23,353 nucleotides of DNA from Butyrivibrio sp. UBA3740 (GCA_002372465.1 DFGW01000023.1:1-23353); one strand, 5' to 3'; shown: positions 1 to 8,098, numbered from the stretch's first letter. A program made the numbers and translations. The notes: a model not told the origin generated them from the letters alone.

Positions 1-762
1 AAACACTACAATTATGTGTTTCACCTTGCAAGTAACACACATCCGGTGTCCTATTCAACAAAACCTATAGAAACCATTATCTCAAATGTCTATGGAACAA
101 AAAATCTGTTGGATATCTGTGCGCAGTGTAATGGGAGCAGATTTGTACTCTTATCTTCTGTGGAGATATATGGCGAGAAAAGATCTGATACAGAGCTGTT
201 TGATGAGAAATACTTGGGATATCTGGATTCCAACACGCTACGGGCAGGGTATCCTGAGAGCAAAAGGGTAAGCGAATCCCTGGTTCAGGCCTACATCAAG
301 GAAAAAGACCTTGATGCAGTGATAGTAAGATTGCCAAGGGTGTTCGGGCCTACACTCCGCCCTGAAGATTCAAAAGCAGTTTCACAGTTTATCCATAAGG
401 CCGTGGAAGGTGAGGATATTGTACTAAAGAGTGAGGGCAAGCAGTTCTATTCTTTTTTGTTTGTTAAAGATGCCGTATCAGGGCTTCTGAAAATTGCACT
501 TGATGGTGCGTGTGGAGAAGCTTATAACGTGGCAGATGAGACCTGTGACAAAACACTCAGGGAGATGGCAGATTTGGCAGCTGGATTTGGTGGGGTCAAA
601 GTAATATTTGAGCTGCCTGATCAGATTGAAAAATCTGGATTTAGTACTGCCACTGTTGCCAGGCTTGATGGCAGAAAGCTCAGAAGCCTTGGATGGAAGC
701 AGAATTGTTCGGTTGAAAATGGATTGAGGGATACTATCAGTATTTTGAAAAGATTAAGGTGA
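1..762 (+). CDS. NAD-dependent epimerase/dehydratase (SDR), 5' partial
   Basis: This is the C-terminal part (253 codons) of an extended short-chain dehydrogenase/reductase that epimerises or dehydrates nucleotide sugars in the cytoplasm. The reading frame is open from the first base. The GTG at 16 is internal, because the residues before it (KHYNYVFHLAS) already match the conserved VFHLAS strand of the family. Visible motifs are VFHLAS, NVYGT, the SSVEIYG catalytic Ser region near residue 52, and the YPESK catalytic Tyr84/Lys88 pair. About 70-80 residues with the GxxGxxG NAD site should lie to the left of the window. The next gene starts 7 bp downstream, so it is the first visible gene of a polysaccharide operon. 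The fold is secure. The exact sugar (UDP-Glc, UDP-GlcNAc or other) cannot be told. Confidence 0.88.
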   Translation, partial: KHYNYVFHLASNTHPVSYSTKPIETIISNVYGTKNLLDICAQCNGSRFVLLSSVEIYGEKRSDTELFDEKYLGYLDSNTLRAGYPESKRVSESLVQAYIKEKDLDAVIVRLPRVFGPTLRPEDSKAVSQFIHKAVEGEDIVLKSEGKQFYSFLFVKDAVSGLLKIALDGACGEAYNVADETCDKTLREMADLAAGFGGVKVIFELPDQIEKSGFSTATVARLDGRKLRSLGWKQNCSVENGLRDTISILKRLR

Positions 763-769
763 CCCTGGA

Positions 770-1882
770 ATGAAGCTGAAAAATTCAAGTTATGAGGAAC
801 TTGCAAATTACATAATTACTGATAGTAAACGGGTTATAGTATACGGCGCCGGGATGATAGGACAAATCGTGGTGCCTTACCTGGTTGAGAAATATGGACT
901 TGCAGACTATGTTAACTGCTTTGTGGATATGGACTCCCGGAAGGTAGGGAAGAGCATTTCCATGAGTGGGAACAATTATGAAATCAGACATCCGAATGTG
1001 TTGGATGAGGTTTCGGATGACGTCGTTATTCTGCTGACTAACAGCAAATTTTATCCTGTTGTGGATTATCTTGAAAAGAAGGATTCCCTGAAGAATGTGG
1101 ATTGTTATATCATCCCAGTGATGCAGAAGGCCCTGGAAAGCGGTGAGATTTCTTTTGCTGGGGCAATGGGGGAAGAAGAGAGGATCCCCAGGATTATTCA
1201 CTACTGCTGGTTTGGAGGAGGCAAGATTCCTGATTTTTTAAAAGAGTGCATGAAGAGTTGGAAGGAACAATGCCTCGGTTATGAGATAAAGCAATGGGAT
1301 GAGACTAACTTTGATGTGACGAAATATCTTTATACCCGACAGGCATACGAACGTGGGAGATACGGTTTTGTGTCTGATGTGGCAAGACTTGATGTGTTAT
1401 ATCAGTTTGGCGGAATATTCATTGATACTGACGTAAAGCTGATCAAACCCTTTGGAAAACTTATGTATACAAAGGGGTTTGTAGGAACGGAGCGATGGGG
1501 GAATATTAATTCCGGAGGGAGTATTGGAGCTGTATGTCACCATCCCATGATAAGAGAAATGCTGGACTACAGGACTGGATTTCCTTTTGTTTATGAGGAT
1601 GGAACCTTGAATGTTGAGACTAATGGGGTGTATGAGACTACCCCTTTTGTAAGACGAGGGTACAGGGTGGATAACACATTACAGATCATCAATGATATGA
1701 CTGTGCTTCCTGCCAGCGTATTTCATCCATATGATTACATGAGCTGCGAGGAGAAGATAGAAGAAAGCACTGTTGGAGTTCACTATTTTTATGGTGGCTG
1801 GATGGATGAGGCAGACAGAAAGAACCGTTCTGATACACAGGACAAGTACAAGGCTATAATGCAGAGGATTGAAGCAGTATGA
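770..1882 (+). CDS. Rossmann-like domain fused to GT32-type glycosyltransferase
   Basis: This 370-aa cytoplasmic protein probably adds a sugar to a lipid-linked surface glycan. Residues 20-125 form a small Rossmann-like domain with YGAGMIGQ (25-32) and a FVDMD strand end, like the nucleotide or sugar-binding N-terminal modules of PglD-type enzymes. Residues 139-330 match the GT32 (OCH1-like, DXD) family: IPRIIHYCWFGG at the start, YGFVSDVARLDVLYQFGG in the middle, and the metal-binding D219-T-D221 in FIDTDV. Typical GT32 enzymes lack the first domain, so this is a fusion. The ATG at 770 has an AAGGTG-like site 9 bases upstream. The stop overlaps the next start by 4 bp (ATGA), which indicates translational coupling. 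Donor and acceptor are unknown. Confidence 0.88.
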   Translation: MKLKNSSYEELANYIITDSKRVIVYGAGMIGQIVVPYLVEKYGLADYVNCFVDMDSRKVGKSISMSGNNYEIRHPNVLDEVSDDVVILLTNSKFYPVVDYLEKKDSLKNVDCYIIPVMQKALESGEISFAGAMGEEERIPRIIHYCWFGGGKIPDFLKECMKSWKEQCLGYEIKQWDETNFDVTKYLYTRQAYERGRYGFVSDVARLDVLYQFGGIFIDTDVKLIKPFGKLMYTKGFVGTERWGNINSGGSIGAVCHHPMIREMLDYRTGFPFVYEDGTLNVETNGVYETTPFVRRGYRVDNTLQIINDMTVLPASVFHPYDYMSCEEKIEESTVGVHYFYGGWMDEADRKNRSDTQDKYKAIMQRIEAV

Positions 1883-2799
1883 CTGACCTTGCTAGAGAAT
1901 TCATGAAGCAGAATTTCTATTACACGCATCTTAAAGGCAGACTTGAAAAAGGATATGAGGCAGATTTTAAAAATGGGTTGCTGATTGTGGGTTCTTCCCA
2001 TGCACTGTGTGGCATAGATGAGTCGAAGATGACGGAGACTGTCAGCTGCTCTATGCATTCTCAGGATATCTTTTATGATTGTTTATGTGTAAAAGAGGTG
2101 TTGGGAAATCTCAAGGGTTCATGTTCCTATGGAACATGCGTCATCATAATGGGATATTATATGCCTTTTCAGGATCTATCACTTAGCAAGTACTCGAGGG
2201 AGTCTTATATTTCAAGAACCTATTATCCAATCTTTCACGATGCGCATAACTGGGATAATCCTGTGATCTATGACCACTGGCATTTTTGTCGGGGACTGAC
2301 AGATGAAGAAAAGTTGAAGTATGAGAAGGAGGCTGTTGACAGAACAAAGGTGCTTCCGTTTTATTGTGAGCAAACCGTAAAACGGAAGCTTCTATATGAT
2401 TTTGGTGGGAGAACCTGGAAAGAACTCTCTGAGGAGGAGCGGGATAATTATGGCGAAATGAGGGCTAATTCTCATAACTCACTTGAAGGACATCCTGAAT
2501 CCTTCAGGGAAAATCTTGATCTGATGAAAGATATTGTGTCATATCTTGATGATAGAGATGTAAAGATGTTTGTTGTGGTTACTCCTTTTACCCATGAGTA
2601 TTCCAATAGGGTCTCAGCTACAATGAAAAAAGCTTTTTTCCAAATGATGGAAGAGGCGCAAGTTCCTACTATTATTGACTTTAATGAGTCTTGTTATTCA
2701 GAAAATTTTGATGTTGATGATTTCCAGGATATGGATCACATGAATGAACATGGCGCTGCAAAGCTGTCAGAGATATTGGCAGATCAGGTGAAATGCTAA
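1879..2799 (+). CDS. SGNH/GDSL-hydrolase-like protein of polysaccharide cluster
   Basis: This 306-aa protein has no signal peptide or membrane segment. Two features suggest an SGNH/GDSL-type fold. The first is an N-terminal strand ending in LLIVGSSHALCG (34-45), where GSSH would take the nucleophile position. The second is a C-terminal block with D284-x-D286-H287-MNEHGA followed by KLSEIL, the usual site of the Asp and His of the triad. Between them is VVVTPFT, a typical internal strand. SGNH proteins in polysaccharide clusters are often O-acetyl esterases or transferases, so a role in acyl decoration of the glycan is an inference. It starts inside the stop of the GT32 gene and ends one base before the licD-like start. 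The middle third (residues 90-200) is not recognisable to me. Confidence 0.6.
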   Translation: MTDLAREFMKQNFYYTHLKGRLEKGYEADFKNGLLIVGSSHALCGIDESKMTETVSCSMHSQDIFYDCLCVKEVLGNLKGSCSYGTCVIIMGYYMPFQDLSLSKYSRESYISRTYYPIFHDAHNWDNPVIYDHWHFCRGLTDEEKLKYEKEAVDRTKVLPFYCEQTVKRKLLYDFGGRTWKELSEEERDNYGEMRANSHNSLEGHPESFRENLDLMKDIVSYLDDRDVKMFVVVTPFTHEYSNRVSATMKKAFFQMMEEAQVPTIIDFNESCYSENFDVDDFQDMDHMNEHGAAKLSEILADQVKC

Positions 2800-2800
2800 A

Positions 2801-4618
2801 ATGTTAACTTTTCCCGAATCATTTTTTAAAGATGAAATACGGTCAGACTTCAATGTCCCAGAGATGATGAAGCGGTGCTGGGCAGCACATCTGAAGATTC
2901 TTGATGAGCTTCAGGTGCTGTTTAATAAGTATGGGCTCACATATTATGCGGACTTTGGGACGCTGCTGGGGGCGATACGCCACGGTGGGATCATTCCCTG
3001 GGATGATGATGTGGATATTTCCATGCCCAGGGCGGATTTCATGAAGCTGCTGGAGCATGCGGATGAGATTGGCGGAGGGCTCACAATCCGAAGCGTCTAT
3101 AATACGGAGACTTTCGTGAACTTCCATGCTGTTGCTACCCACAAGGTGGACATTCTTAAGTGGGATGAGCAGCGGATGGAGGAGTATTACGGCTGTCCTT
3201 TTATCTGTTACATCGACATCTTTCCCATGGACTACATTCCCCGTGACCCTGAAAAGAAAAAGCTCATGAAACAGCTCTATTCCTACGCCTACAAGCTAGT
3301 TCACGACTGCGTGGCGGTAGAGCAGGAGTTCAATGGTGGTGCGCTGATAACAAGACGCGACCTTTCGGAGCTGCTGCAAAATGATGACACATCTGGAATA
3401 CTTCGGGATTTTGAGCGCTGTTTAAAAGAGCTTGATGGCTTTCTTGCCAGATTTTACCCGGGACAGATCAGCATCGATCCGGAAAAGAGCCTTAGGAACC
3501 AGTTATGCCTTGCTGCTGAGTTCATAGCTTCTTCCTGCCCGGAATCTGAAGCTGAACGAGTGGACTACTGTCCTCACATGGCATATCTGGACAATGACTT
3601 ATCAAGGGATAAAGAGTGGGTAAAGACCACTAAGAATGTGCCCTTTGAAACTACTGAGATTGCAGTTCCCACCATGTATCATGAGGTTCTGGTGAGCAGA
3701 TTTGGCGAGGACTATATGACTCCGGTCAAGGCGCCTTCTACCCATGAGTACCCATATTACAGGACCCAGGTGGAAGTTCTGATCGGTGGAGACACAGGCG
3801 AGGTATGCATTGAGAACCCCGATAAAAAAGCCTTTCTTGAGGCACTGGAAACCTTCGATGAGGTGCATGAAGCGTTGGGACAGAGACTGTCCGCTTATCG
3901 AGAGGGGAAAGACCATGCGGATAATAGCGAAATTGTGGAGGAAAATGCAACCATCGTCAGAGGCCTGGTTGCGGACCTTCAGGATGGTGCAGTAAGGATA
4001 GGTGAAGCCATCGAGGCTATCAAAGGCGAAGGCACCAATTCGGTTAAGAAGTTAGAGGAATACTGCGAAGAACTGTACCGGATCTATCAGAGTGTAGAAT
4101 CAGAGGAAGACCGGGAGAGCGAGATTGGAGCAAAGCCTACGGGATTGAAAGGCGGGAAAGGTCACATCGACAATCTCCTTGCTGACATTAAGAGGTCAGT
4201 GGTCCGCGAGATCCACGACGAGATTCCTTCAGAGTGGAAGAGCAAGCTTCGCAAGAAGGTTATGATTTATGGCGTTTCTGCTATTCGGGTCCTTGCCCAG
4301 GGGGAACTTGCCCCCAAAAAGATCGAAAGCTCTTTTAACATATTCGAAGAAAATAGCAAAGACATCTGCGTTATGCTTATGCTTCCCGAAGGACTTCAGG
4401 ATTTCATGGACAAGTGCAACCTCAAACTGGCAAAATCCTATCGTGAAGCCGTAAGCTCTTTTACCAATTCATCGTTCTGCATCTGTCCGGAGCAGTCGCA
4501 GTTCGATCTTGCCATTTCCCTGGCGGATGCCTACTACGGCGACGAATGTCCTCTCATGGAGCGCTGTAAAGCTGCCGGAATGCCCATAATGATCCAGAAT
4601 TACGAACTTCAAAATTGA
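2801..4618 (+). CDS. LicD family phosphotransferase with extended C-terminal domain
   Basis: The protein has 605 aa. The N-terminal part (about 25-330) is a LicD domain: ILDELQVLFNKYGLTYYADF, then GTLLGAIRHGGIIPWDDDVD (53-72) with the metal-binding acidic cluster D68-D70 and D72. LicD enzymes transfer phosphocholine, or phosphopolyols in relatives such as FKRP, from a CDP-activated donor to surface sugars. Ordinary LicD proteins are about 270 aa. Here a helical stretch (about 340-480) leads into a second globular region (about 485-605) containing DAYYGD and ending PIMIQN. I remember that motif pair from Lachnospiraceae surface-glycan proteins but cannot name a family. The gene starts 1 base after the previous stop. 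It uses more GC-rich third positions than the three genes upstream. No convincing terminator follows. Confidence 0.88.
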   Translation: MLTFPESFFKDEIRSDFNVPEMMKRCWAAHLKILDELQVLFNKYGLTYYADFGTLLGAIRHGGIIPWDDDVDISMPRADFMKLLEHADEIGGGLTIRSVYNTETFVNFHAVATHKVDILKWDEQRMEEYYGCPFICYIDIFPMDYIPRDPEKKKLMKQLYSYAYKLVHDCVAVEQEFNGGALITRRDLSELLQNDDTSGILRDFERCLKELDGFLARFYPGQISIDPEKSLRNQLCLAAEFIASSCPESEAERVDYCPHMAYLDNDLSRDKEWVKTTKNVPFETTEIAVPTMYHEVLVSRFGEDYMTPVKAPSTHEYPYYRTQVEVLIGGDTGEVCIENPDKKAFLEALETFDEVHEALGQRLSAYREGKDHADNSEIVEENATIVRGLVADLQDGAVRIGEAIEAIKGEGTNSVKKLEEYCEELYRIYQSVESEEDRESEIGAKPTGLKGGKGHIDNLLADIKRSVVREIHDEIPSEWKSKLRKKVMIYGVSAIRVLAQGELAPKKIESSFNIFEENSKDICVMLMLPEGLQDFMDKCNLKLAKSYREAVSSFTNSSFCICPEQSQFDLAISLADAYYGDECPLMERCKAAGMPIMIQNYELQN

Positions 4619-4739
4619 CGGCGGATCATAATGGAATGTTTATATTAAATTTTTCTAAAAACTAATGATTTTGCCTGAAAAACCGATATACTATATGTAC
4701 CCAAAGTATGTTTTTAATTGCGCAGTGGAGGCGCGGAGG

Positions 4740-6614
4740 ATGTTTCGAAAGAGAAATATTCTGACAAAAGCCCAATGGATGGGCATATCTGCGCTGATCA
4801 TGGCTCTGGTCATAATCTTAAACCCTGTTCTGTCCATGGCAGAAGAGGGCTCTTCTGATGGAGAAATACTGATCTTTTCTTCGGACGGAACTGAGACGGT
4901 GGCTGGCGGAAGCAATACCGGCAGTAACTCGGGGAGCAGCAAAAGCAGTTCAGAATCCGGTTCTGGTACGATCAGTGGCTCTTCACAGGGAAAAGCGTCT
5001 GATATAATAACAGCTGATGATATCTGGGCTCTGGTTGATTATGACGAGCTGAGATCTCTTATTGATGAGGACGAACTTCGCAGCAGGATTGATGTGGTTG
5101 CGCTCCTTGACAATATAGACAAGGATGAGCTGAGAAATGAGATTGATCCTCAGGCTCTTCTGGATACGCTTTCAGAGGATGATCTCCAAAGCGAATTTGT
5201 TCAGAGAAAGCTTGAAGGAGAATTCTTTATCCTTGACCCTGAGACCGGAGAGGGCAGAATTGTTGATGAACAGGAGTACAATGCTCTTAAGACTGCGGGC
5301 GAGAGTAAAGAAGATGAAGCTGAAAAGCCATTATCAGAGGTCATTGAAGAAGAGACTCAGGTTCTGGAAGATGGCAGGGAAGTAACTACCTATAAATTAA
5401 AGATAGATCATGATCCTGAGGAATATATAGAGGAGCATCCGGTGGATGTTACCAACGTTCAGCTTCCGGTACTTGGAGATGTGAGTCCCTTTGATTTCCT
5501 GATCGACCCTTTGCAGCTGGTTTTCCAGACCTCTGCTGCTAAATACGGTGGTGGAAGCGTTGAGGAAGGCGCGAGCATTCTCTTTAGAAATAGTGAAGGG
5601 GAGTATGACTTCTCTCATAAGAGCGACAGACTTACCGTGGTCAATAAGGGAAATATCCCGGTTAAGGTGATTGTCACAGCAAACATTAAAAATCCGGAGT
5701 CAATCCTTTTAGTTGGCGATGAGTCTGACCTGAACGGGGATCTGCCGTGCATCTACATGGCACTGGAAGATGAGAACGGCGATGTGTCGGTCCTTTCAAA
5801 TAATGGTGATACGGTCATTGAGAAGGTTCTTAAAGCTGCACCGGACGATATTTATCAATATACCCTTAATGAAGAAACCGGTGAATACGACCATGACCTG
5901 AACAAGAACGCAGAGAACATTGAGTTTGACTCATTCACATTTGGTGTTTTTGCCTCCTGCAACACTGAGGCAAACTGGGATGATGTGGATACAAGACCAA
6001 TCATCAATGTGAACTGGAAGATAGAGCCCATCCTCACTGACTGGGATTACATCAATGCCGGTCTCATGGATAAAGAGAAGGAAAGGCTTTTAGCTGATAC
6101 AGAGCAGTTCGAGGCCTTCAAGCTTGTTAAGACCGGAGAGCTTGTTGAAGAGAAGCTCCTTGAGCTCACCCAGATTAAGCTTGATGAGTTAAAAGAGGCA
6201 GAGTTTGAAGTCCTGCTTCAGGAAGAGCTGGCAAATCTTGCTGATGATAAGCTTGAGGAGATCATTGAAGAGAAGGGGCTTCAGGACCGCTTTGTGGTCG
6301 AGGAGCATGAAAGTAAGACTGATTCCAGCAAGAATAAAGGTGCTTCCTCTGATGATGAAGAAAAGAACCAGGATGCCAAGGCTGAGAGCTCCGGGTCCGG
6401 AGAAAAGAAGGTTTTAGGTGCAAGACGTGAGTACATTTACGATGATGACGTCGAGGAACCTGACGCTGTTACCTTTGCCGATGATTCATTGAATGATTTG
6501 GAAGATTCCTCTGATGAATTCCAAGATGATTCCGATGAAGTGATCTTCATCGACGGGAACGCCTCGCAGAATGCGGATTCTTCCGTGATATTCTTTAATT
6601 CTTCCGGCAACTGA
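4740..6614 (+). CDS. Secreted acidic protein with nonapeptide repeats
   Basis: I do not recognise a named family. An in-frame ATG exists at 4665, but I chose 4740 because GGAGG lies 8 bases upstream and the protein then begins with a proper signal peptide: MFRKRN, a hydrophobic stretch (about 13-31), and likely cleavage after SMA (A34). The 624-aa product then has a Ser/Gly-rich linker (about 45-85), seven nine-residue repeats (97-159), a central region (about 234-432) that looks like a beta sandwich (LPVLGD, NKGNIPVKVIVTANI, FTFGVFASCN), a Leu/Glu-rich helical stretch (about 440-525), and a very acidic Ser/Asp tail. The tail contains VLGARR (558-563), a motif also found in the giant surface protein at 12249. 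There is no C-terminal membrane anchor. It is probably exported and cell-wall or matrix associated. Confidence 0.75.
   Translation: MFRKRNILTKAQWMGISALIMALVIILNPVLSMAEEGSSDGEILIFSSDGTETVAGGSNTGSNSGSSKSSSESGSGTISGSSQGKASDIITADDIWALVDYDELRSLIDEDELRSRIDVVALLDNIDKDELRNEIDPQALLDTLSEDDLQSEFVQRKLEGEFFILDPETGEGRIVDEQEYNALKTAGESKEDEAEKPLSEVIEEETQVLEDGREVTTYKLKIDHDPEEYIEEHPVDVTNVQLPVLGDVSPFDFLIDPLQLVFQTSAAKYGGGSVEEGASILFRNSEGEYDFSHKSDRLTVVNKGNIPVKVIVTANIKNPESILLVGDESDLNGDLPCIYMALEDENGDVSVLSNNGDTVIEKVLKAAPDDIYQYTLNEETGEYDHDLNKNAENIEFDSFTFGVFASCNTEANWDDVDTRPIINVNWKIEPILTDWDYINAGLMDKEKERLLADTEQFEAFKLVKTGELVEEKLLELTQIKLDELKEAEFEVLLQEELANLADDKLEEIIEEKGLQDRFVVEEHESKTDSSKNKGASSDDEEKNQDAKAESSGSGEKKVLGARREYIYDDDVEEPDAVTFADDSLNDLEDSSDEFQDDSDEVIFIDGNASQNADSSVIFFNSSGN
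5028..5216 (+). repeat. Seven nine-residue (27-bp) repeats inside the secreted protein
   Basis: The translation shows seven consecutive units of nine residues with the pattern x-x-[I/V]-D-x-x-x-L-x, for example SLIDEDELR and DNIDKDELR. The last two units are degenerate (DTLSEDDLQ, SEFVQRKLE). The unit is conserved at protein level more than at DNA level, so it looks like an old, functional repeat, probably forming an elongated helical or solenoid-like segment. Confidence 0.75.
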
Positions 6615-6651
6615 CATTTTTTTGAATAGTAGATAACAAATAATAATCACA

Positions 6652-6701
6652 TTGAAAAAGTATCGCTACAGAGATATAATATAGGTGTCTCTGTAGCGAT
6701 A
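6652..6701 (+). promoter_or_regulatory. Promoter embedded in perfect 14-bp inverted repeat (operator)
   Basis: A sigma-A-like promoter is visible: TTGAAA (6652-6657), 17-base spacer, TATAAT (6675-6680). A perfect 14-bp inverted repeat surrounds the -10 box. The left arm TATCGCTACAGAGA (6661-6674) fills the spacer and the right arm (6688-6701) starts at the expected transcription start. This is the layout of an autoregulatory operator, and the XRE-type protein encoded second in the operon is the obvious candidate ligand. The same repeat could fold as a stem-loop and end transcription from the upstream gene, since a short TTTTATT run follows, but the exact fit around the promoter favours an operator. 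Confidence 0.75.
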
Positions 6702-6739
6702 TTTTATTGGGCTTTTTCTCGAGACATTTCGGAGGATTT

Positions 6740-7408
6740 ATGATTATTTTCCATGGTTCAGAGAGTATTATTACTAAGCCTGTATATGGTGCAGGAAATC
6801 CTAATAATGATTATGGCAGGGGATTTTATTGTACGAAGGACAAGGAATTGTCCAAGGAATGGGCCTGTAAGAGGGATGTTGATGGCTTTTCAAACTGCTA
6901 TGAACTTGATACTTCCGGACTTAAGATATGCAATCTGAATGATGATTACAATATATTGAACTGGCTGGCTTTGTTGACTAAATACAGGGGATATTGGCAG
7001 AGGAAGAGCATAGCGGAGGAGGCCAAGAACTACCTGCAGGAGAACTATCTGATCGACATTTCGGAGTTTGACGTGATAGTGGGGTATCGTGCAGACGATT
7101 CCTATTTTTCTTTTGTTCAGGACTTTATAATGGGGACAATCTCACTGCAGAAGCTTAGTATGGCGATGCGCCTTGGAAATCTCAATGATCAGGTGGTACT
7201 TAAGAGTCAGAAGGCCTTTGAACAACTTAGTTTTGCAGGTTATGAGAAAGTAGACGCTTCCAAATACTATCTTGAAATGGTCACCAGAGATAAAAAAGCA
7301 AGAAATGCATATCGGGAATTGAGGCCATCTGCTAATCTGCTAGATGAAATTTACATTTTGGACATTATGAGAGGAGGCATTTCTGATGACAAATTGCGCA
7401 TACGATGA
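6740..7408 (+). CDS. DUF3990-family protein, ADP-ribosyltransferase-like putative toxin
   Basis: This 222-aa cytoplasmic protein is the likely toxin of a toxin-antitoxin pair. I chose the ATG at 6740 over an upstream TTG because GGAGG sits 4 bases before it and the conserved domain starts at once with MIIFHGS. Family marks are FHGS (H5), N-DYGRGFYCT (23-32, Tyr25/Tyr30), WA at 41-42, FDVIVGYRADDSYF (110-123), and QVVLKSQKAFEQL (151-163). The H...YGxGFY pattern and the late QVVLKS block resemble the ADP-ribosyltransferase fold (H-Y-E class). That catalytic assignment is inference from pattern, and I cannot place the Glu with certainty. The stop overlaps the next gene by 23 bp. The gene has its own promoter and operator. 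Confidence 0.78.
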   Translation: MIIFHGSESIITKPVYGAGNPNNDYGRGFYCTKDKELSKEWACKRDVDGFSNCYELDTSGLKICNLNDDYNILNWLALLTKYRGYWQRKSIAEEAKNYLQENYLIDISEFDVIVGYRADDSYFSFVQDFIMGTISLQKLSMAMRLGNLNDQVVLKSQKAFEQLSFAGYEKVDASKYYLEMVTRDKKARNAYRELRPSANLLDEIYILDIMRGGISDDKLRIR

Positions 7409-8024
7409 GATGTATCTGCCGCTGGCACAGCGCGTTATGGGCGATATGTATGATTTTGCGGTTAATACGGTTGGTATGGAACTATCTGCCTATCATGAGA
7501 TGTTCATTATGAGCGGAATGAGCCATCAGATTGAGATTGGGAACCCTGCTTATGTGGCAGGTAAAAACGGGTGTGAACTGGCCAGAGAGGTTATACAGAC
7601 CTGTTCTGACATAGAGGTTGGTACGGAAGATATTATGAATATTGATAAGTCCAGGGAATATTGGATTGGGTGGGCGCTGGCATACTATCAGTGGATTTCG
7701 GGAAAGAGCTATAAGCTGATAGATCAGTGTGTTAAGATAGACAAACTCTATGGGATGTACGATACGCTTCATGAAGCTGACGTGTCTTTGTTTGTTGAAA
7801 TTATGGACGAGAAACTCAGTGCTTTCAGGAAAGAGAGCATGTTAAAGCGCCTCAGGAAGTATGCCGGCTTGTCACAAAGGGCTCTTGCAGAGAACTCCGG
7901 AGTTCCGCTGAGGCAGATTCAGTTGTTTGAACAGGGGCAGAGGGATATAAATAAGACGCAGGGCGCGACGCTGTATCAATTGTCGACAGCGCTGGGGTGC
8001 GATATGGAGACGCTTATGCAGTAG
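7386..8024 (+). CDS. XRE-family HTH protein, putative antitoxin of DUF3990 pair
   Basis: This 212-aa protein has a C-terminal Cro/C1-type helix-turn-helix (about 151-212: LKRLRKYAGLSQRALAENSG, VPLRQIQLFEQGQRD, LSTALGCDMETLM). The N-terminal region (1-145) is helical, contains YVAGKNGCELAREVI, and probably binds the partner protein. Placing the HTH at the C-terminus is common for antitoxins that are also operon repressors. The start at 7386 is supported by GAGAGGAGG 5-10 bases upstream, inside the end of the preceding gene, so the two are translationally coupled. It would be expected to neutralise the upstream protein and to bind the inverted repeat at 6661-6701. A strong terminator follows 40 bp after the stop. 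Confidence 0.8.
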   Translation: MTNCAYDEMYLPLAQRVMGDMYDFAVNTVGMELSAYHEMFIMSGMSHQIEIGNPAYVAGKNGCELAREVIQTCSDIEVGTEDIMNIDKSREYWIGWALAYYQWISGKSYKLIDQCVKIDKLYGMYDTLHEADVSLFVEIMDEKLSAFRKESMLKRLRKYAGLSQRALAENSGVPLRQIQLFEQGQRDINKTQGATLYQLSTALGCDMETLMQ

Positions 8025-8062
8025 GCAACTGAAAGTTCTTTTGAATAGCAAAAAGAAATAAC

Positions 8063-8098
8063 TCCCGGGTGGCCGATATTGCCTGCCCGGGGTTTTTT
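8063..8098 (+). terminator. Intrinsic terminator of the toxin-antitoxin operon
   Basis: A GC-rich 10-bp stem (left arm TCCCGGGTGG 8063-8072, right arm CCTGCCCGGG 8083-8092, with G-U pairs) has a 10-base loop and is followed directly by six T residues (8093-8098). Confidence 0.88.

Noticed and set aside
4655..4697. Third copy of the 52-bp cis element upstream of the secreted-protein gene
   Set aside because: ATGATTTTGCC at about 4665 resembles part of copy 2, but the A-tract, the second ATGAT box at the right spacing and the TTTTATAAAA palindrome are missing.
4665..4739. N-terminal extension of the secreted protein from the ATG at 4665
   Set aside because: There is no SD before 4665. The extension would put 25 residues before a normal signal peptide, while GGAGG lies 8 bases before 4740.
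6661..6701. Inverted repeat as a plain terminator of the secreted-protein gene
   Set aside because: The stem is only moderately GC-rich and the T run is short, whereas it fits exactly around a TTGAAA/TATAAT promoter. A dual role cannot be excluded.
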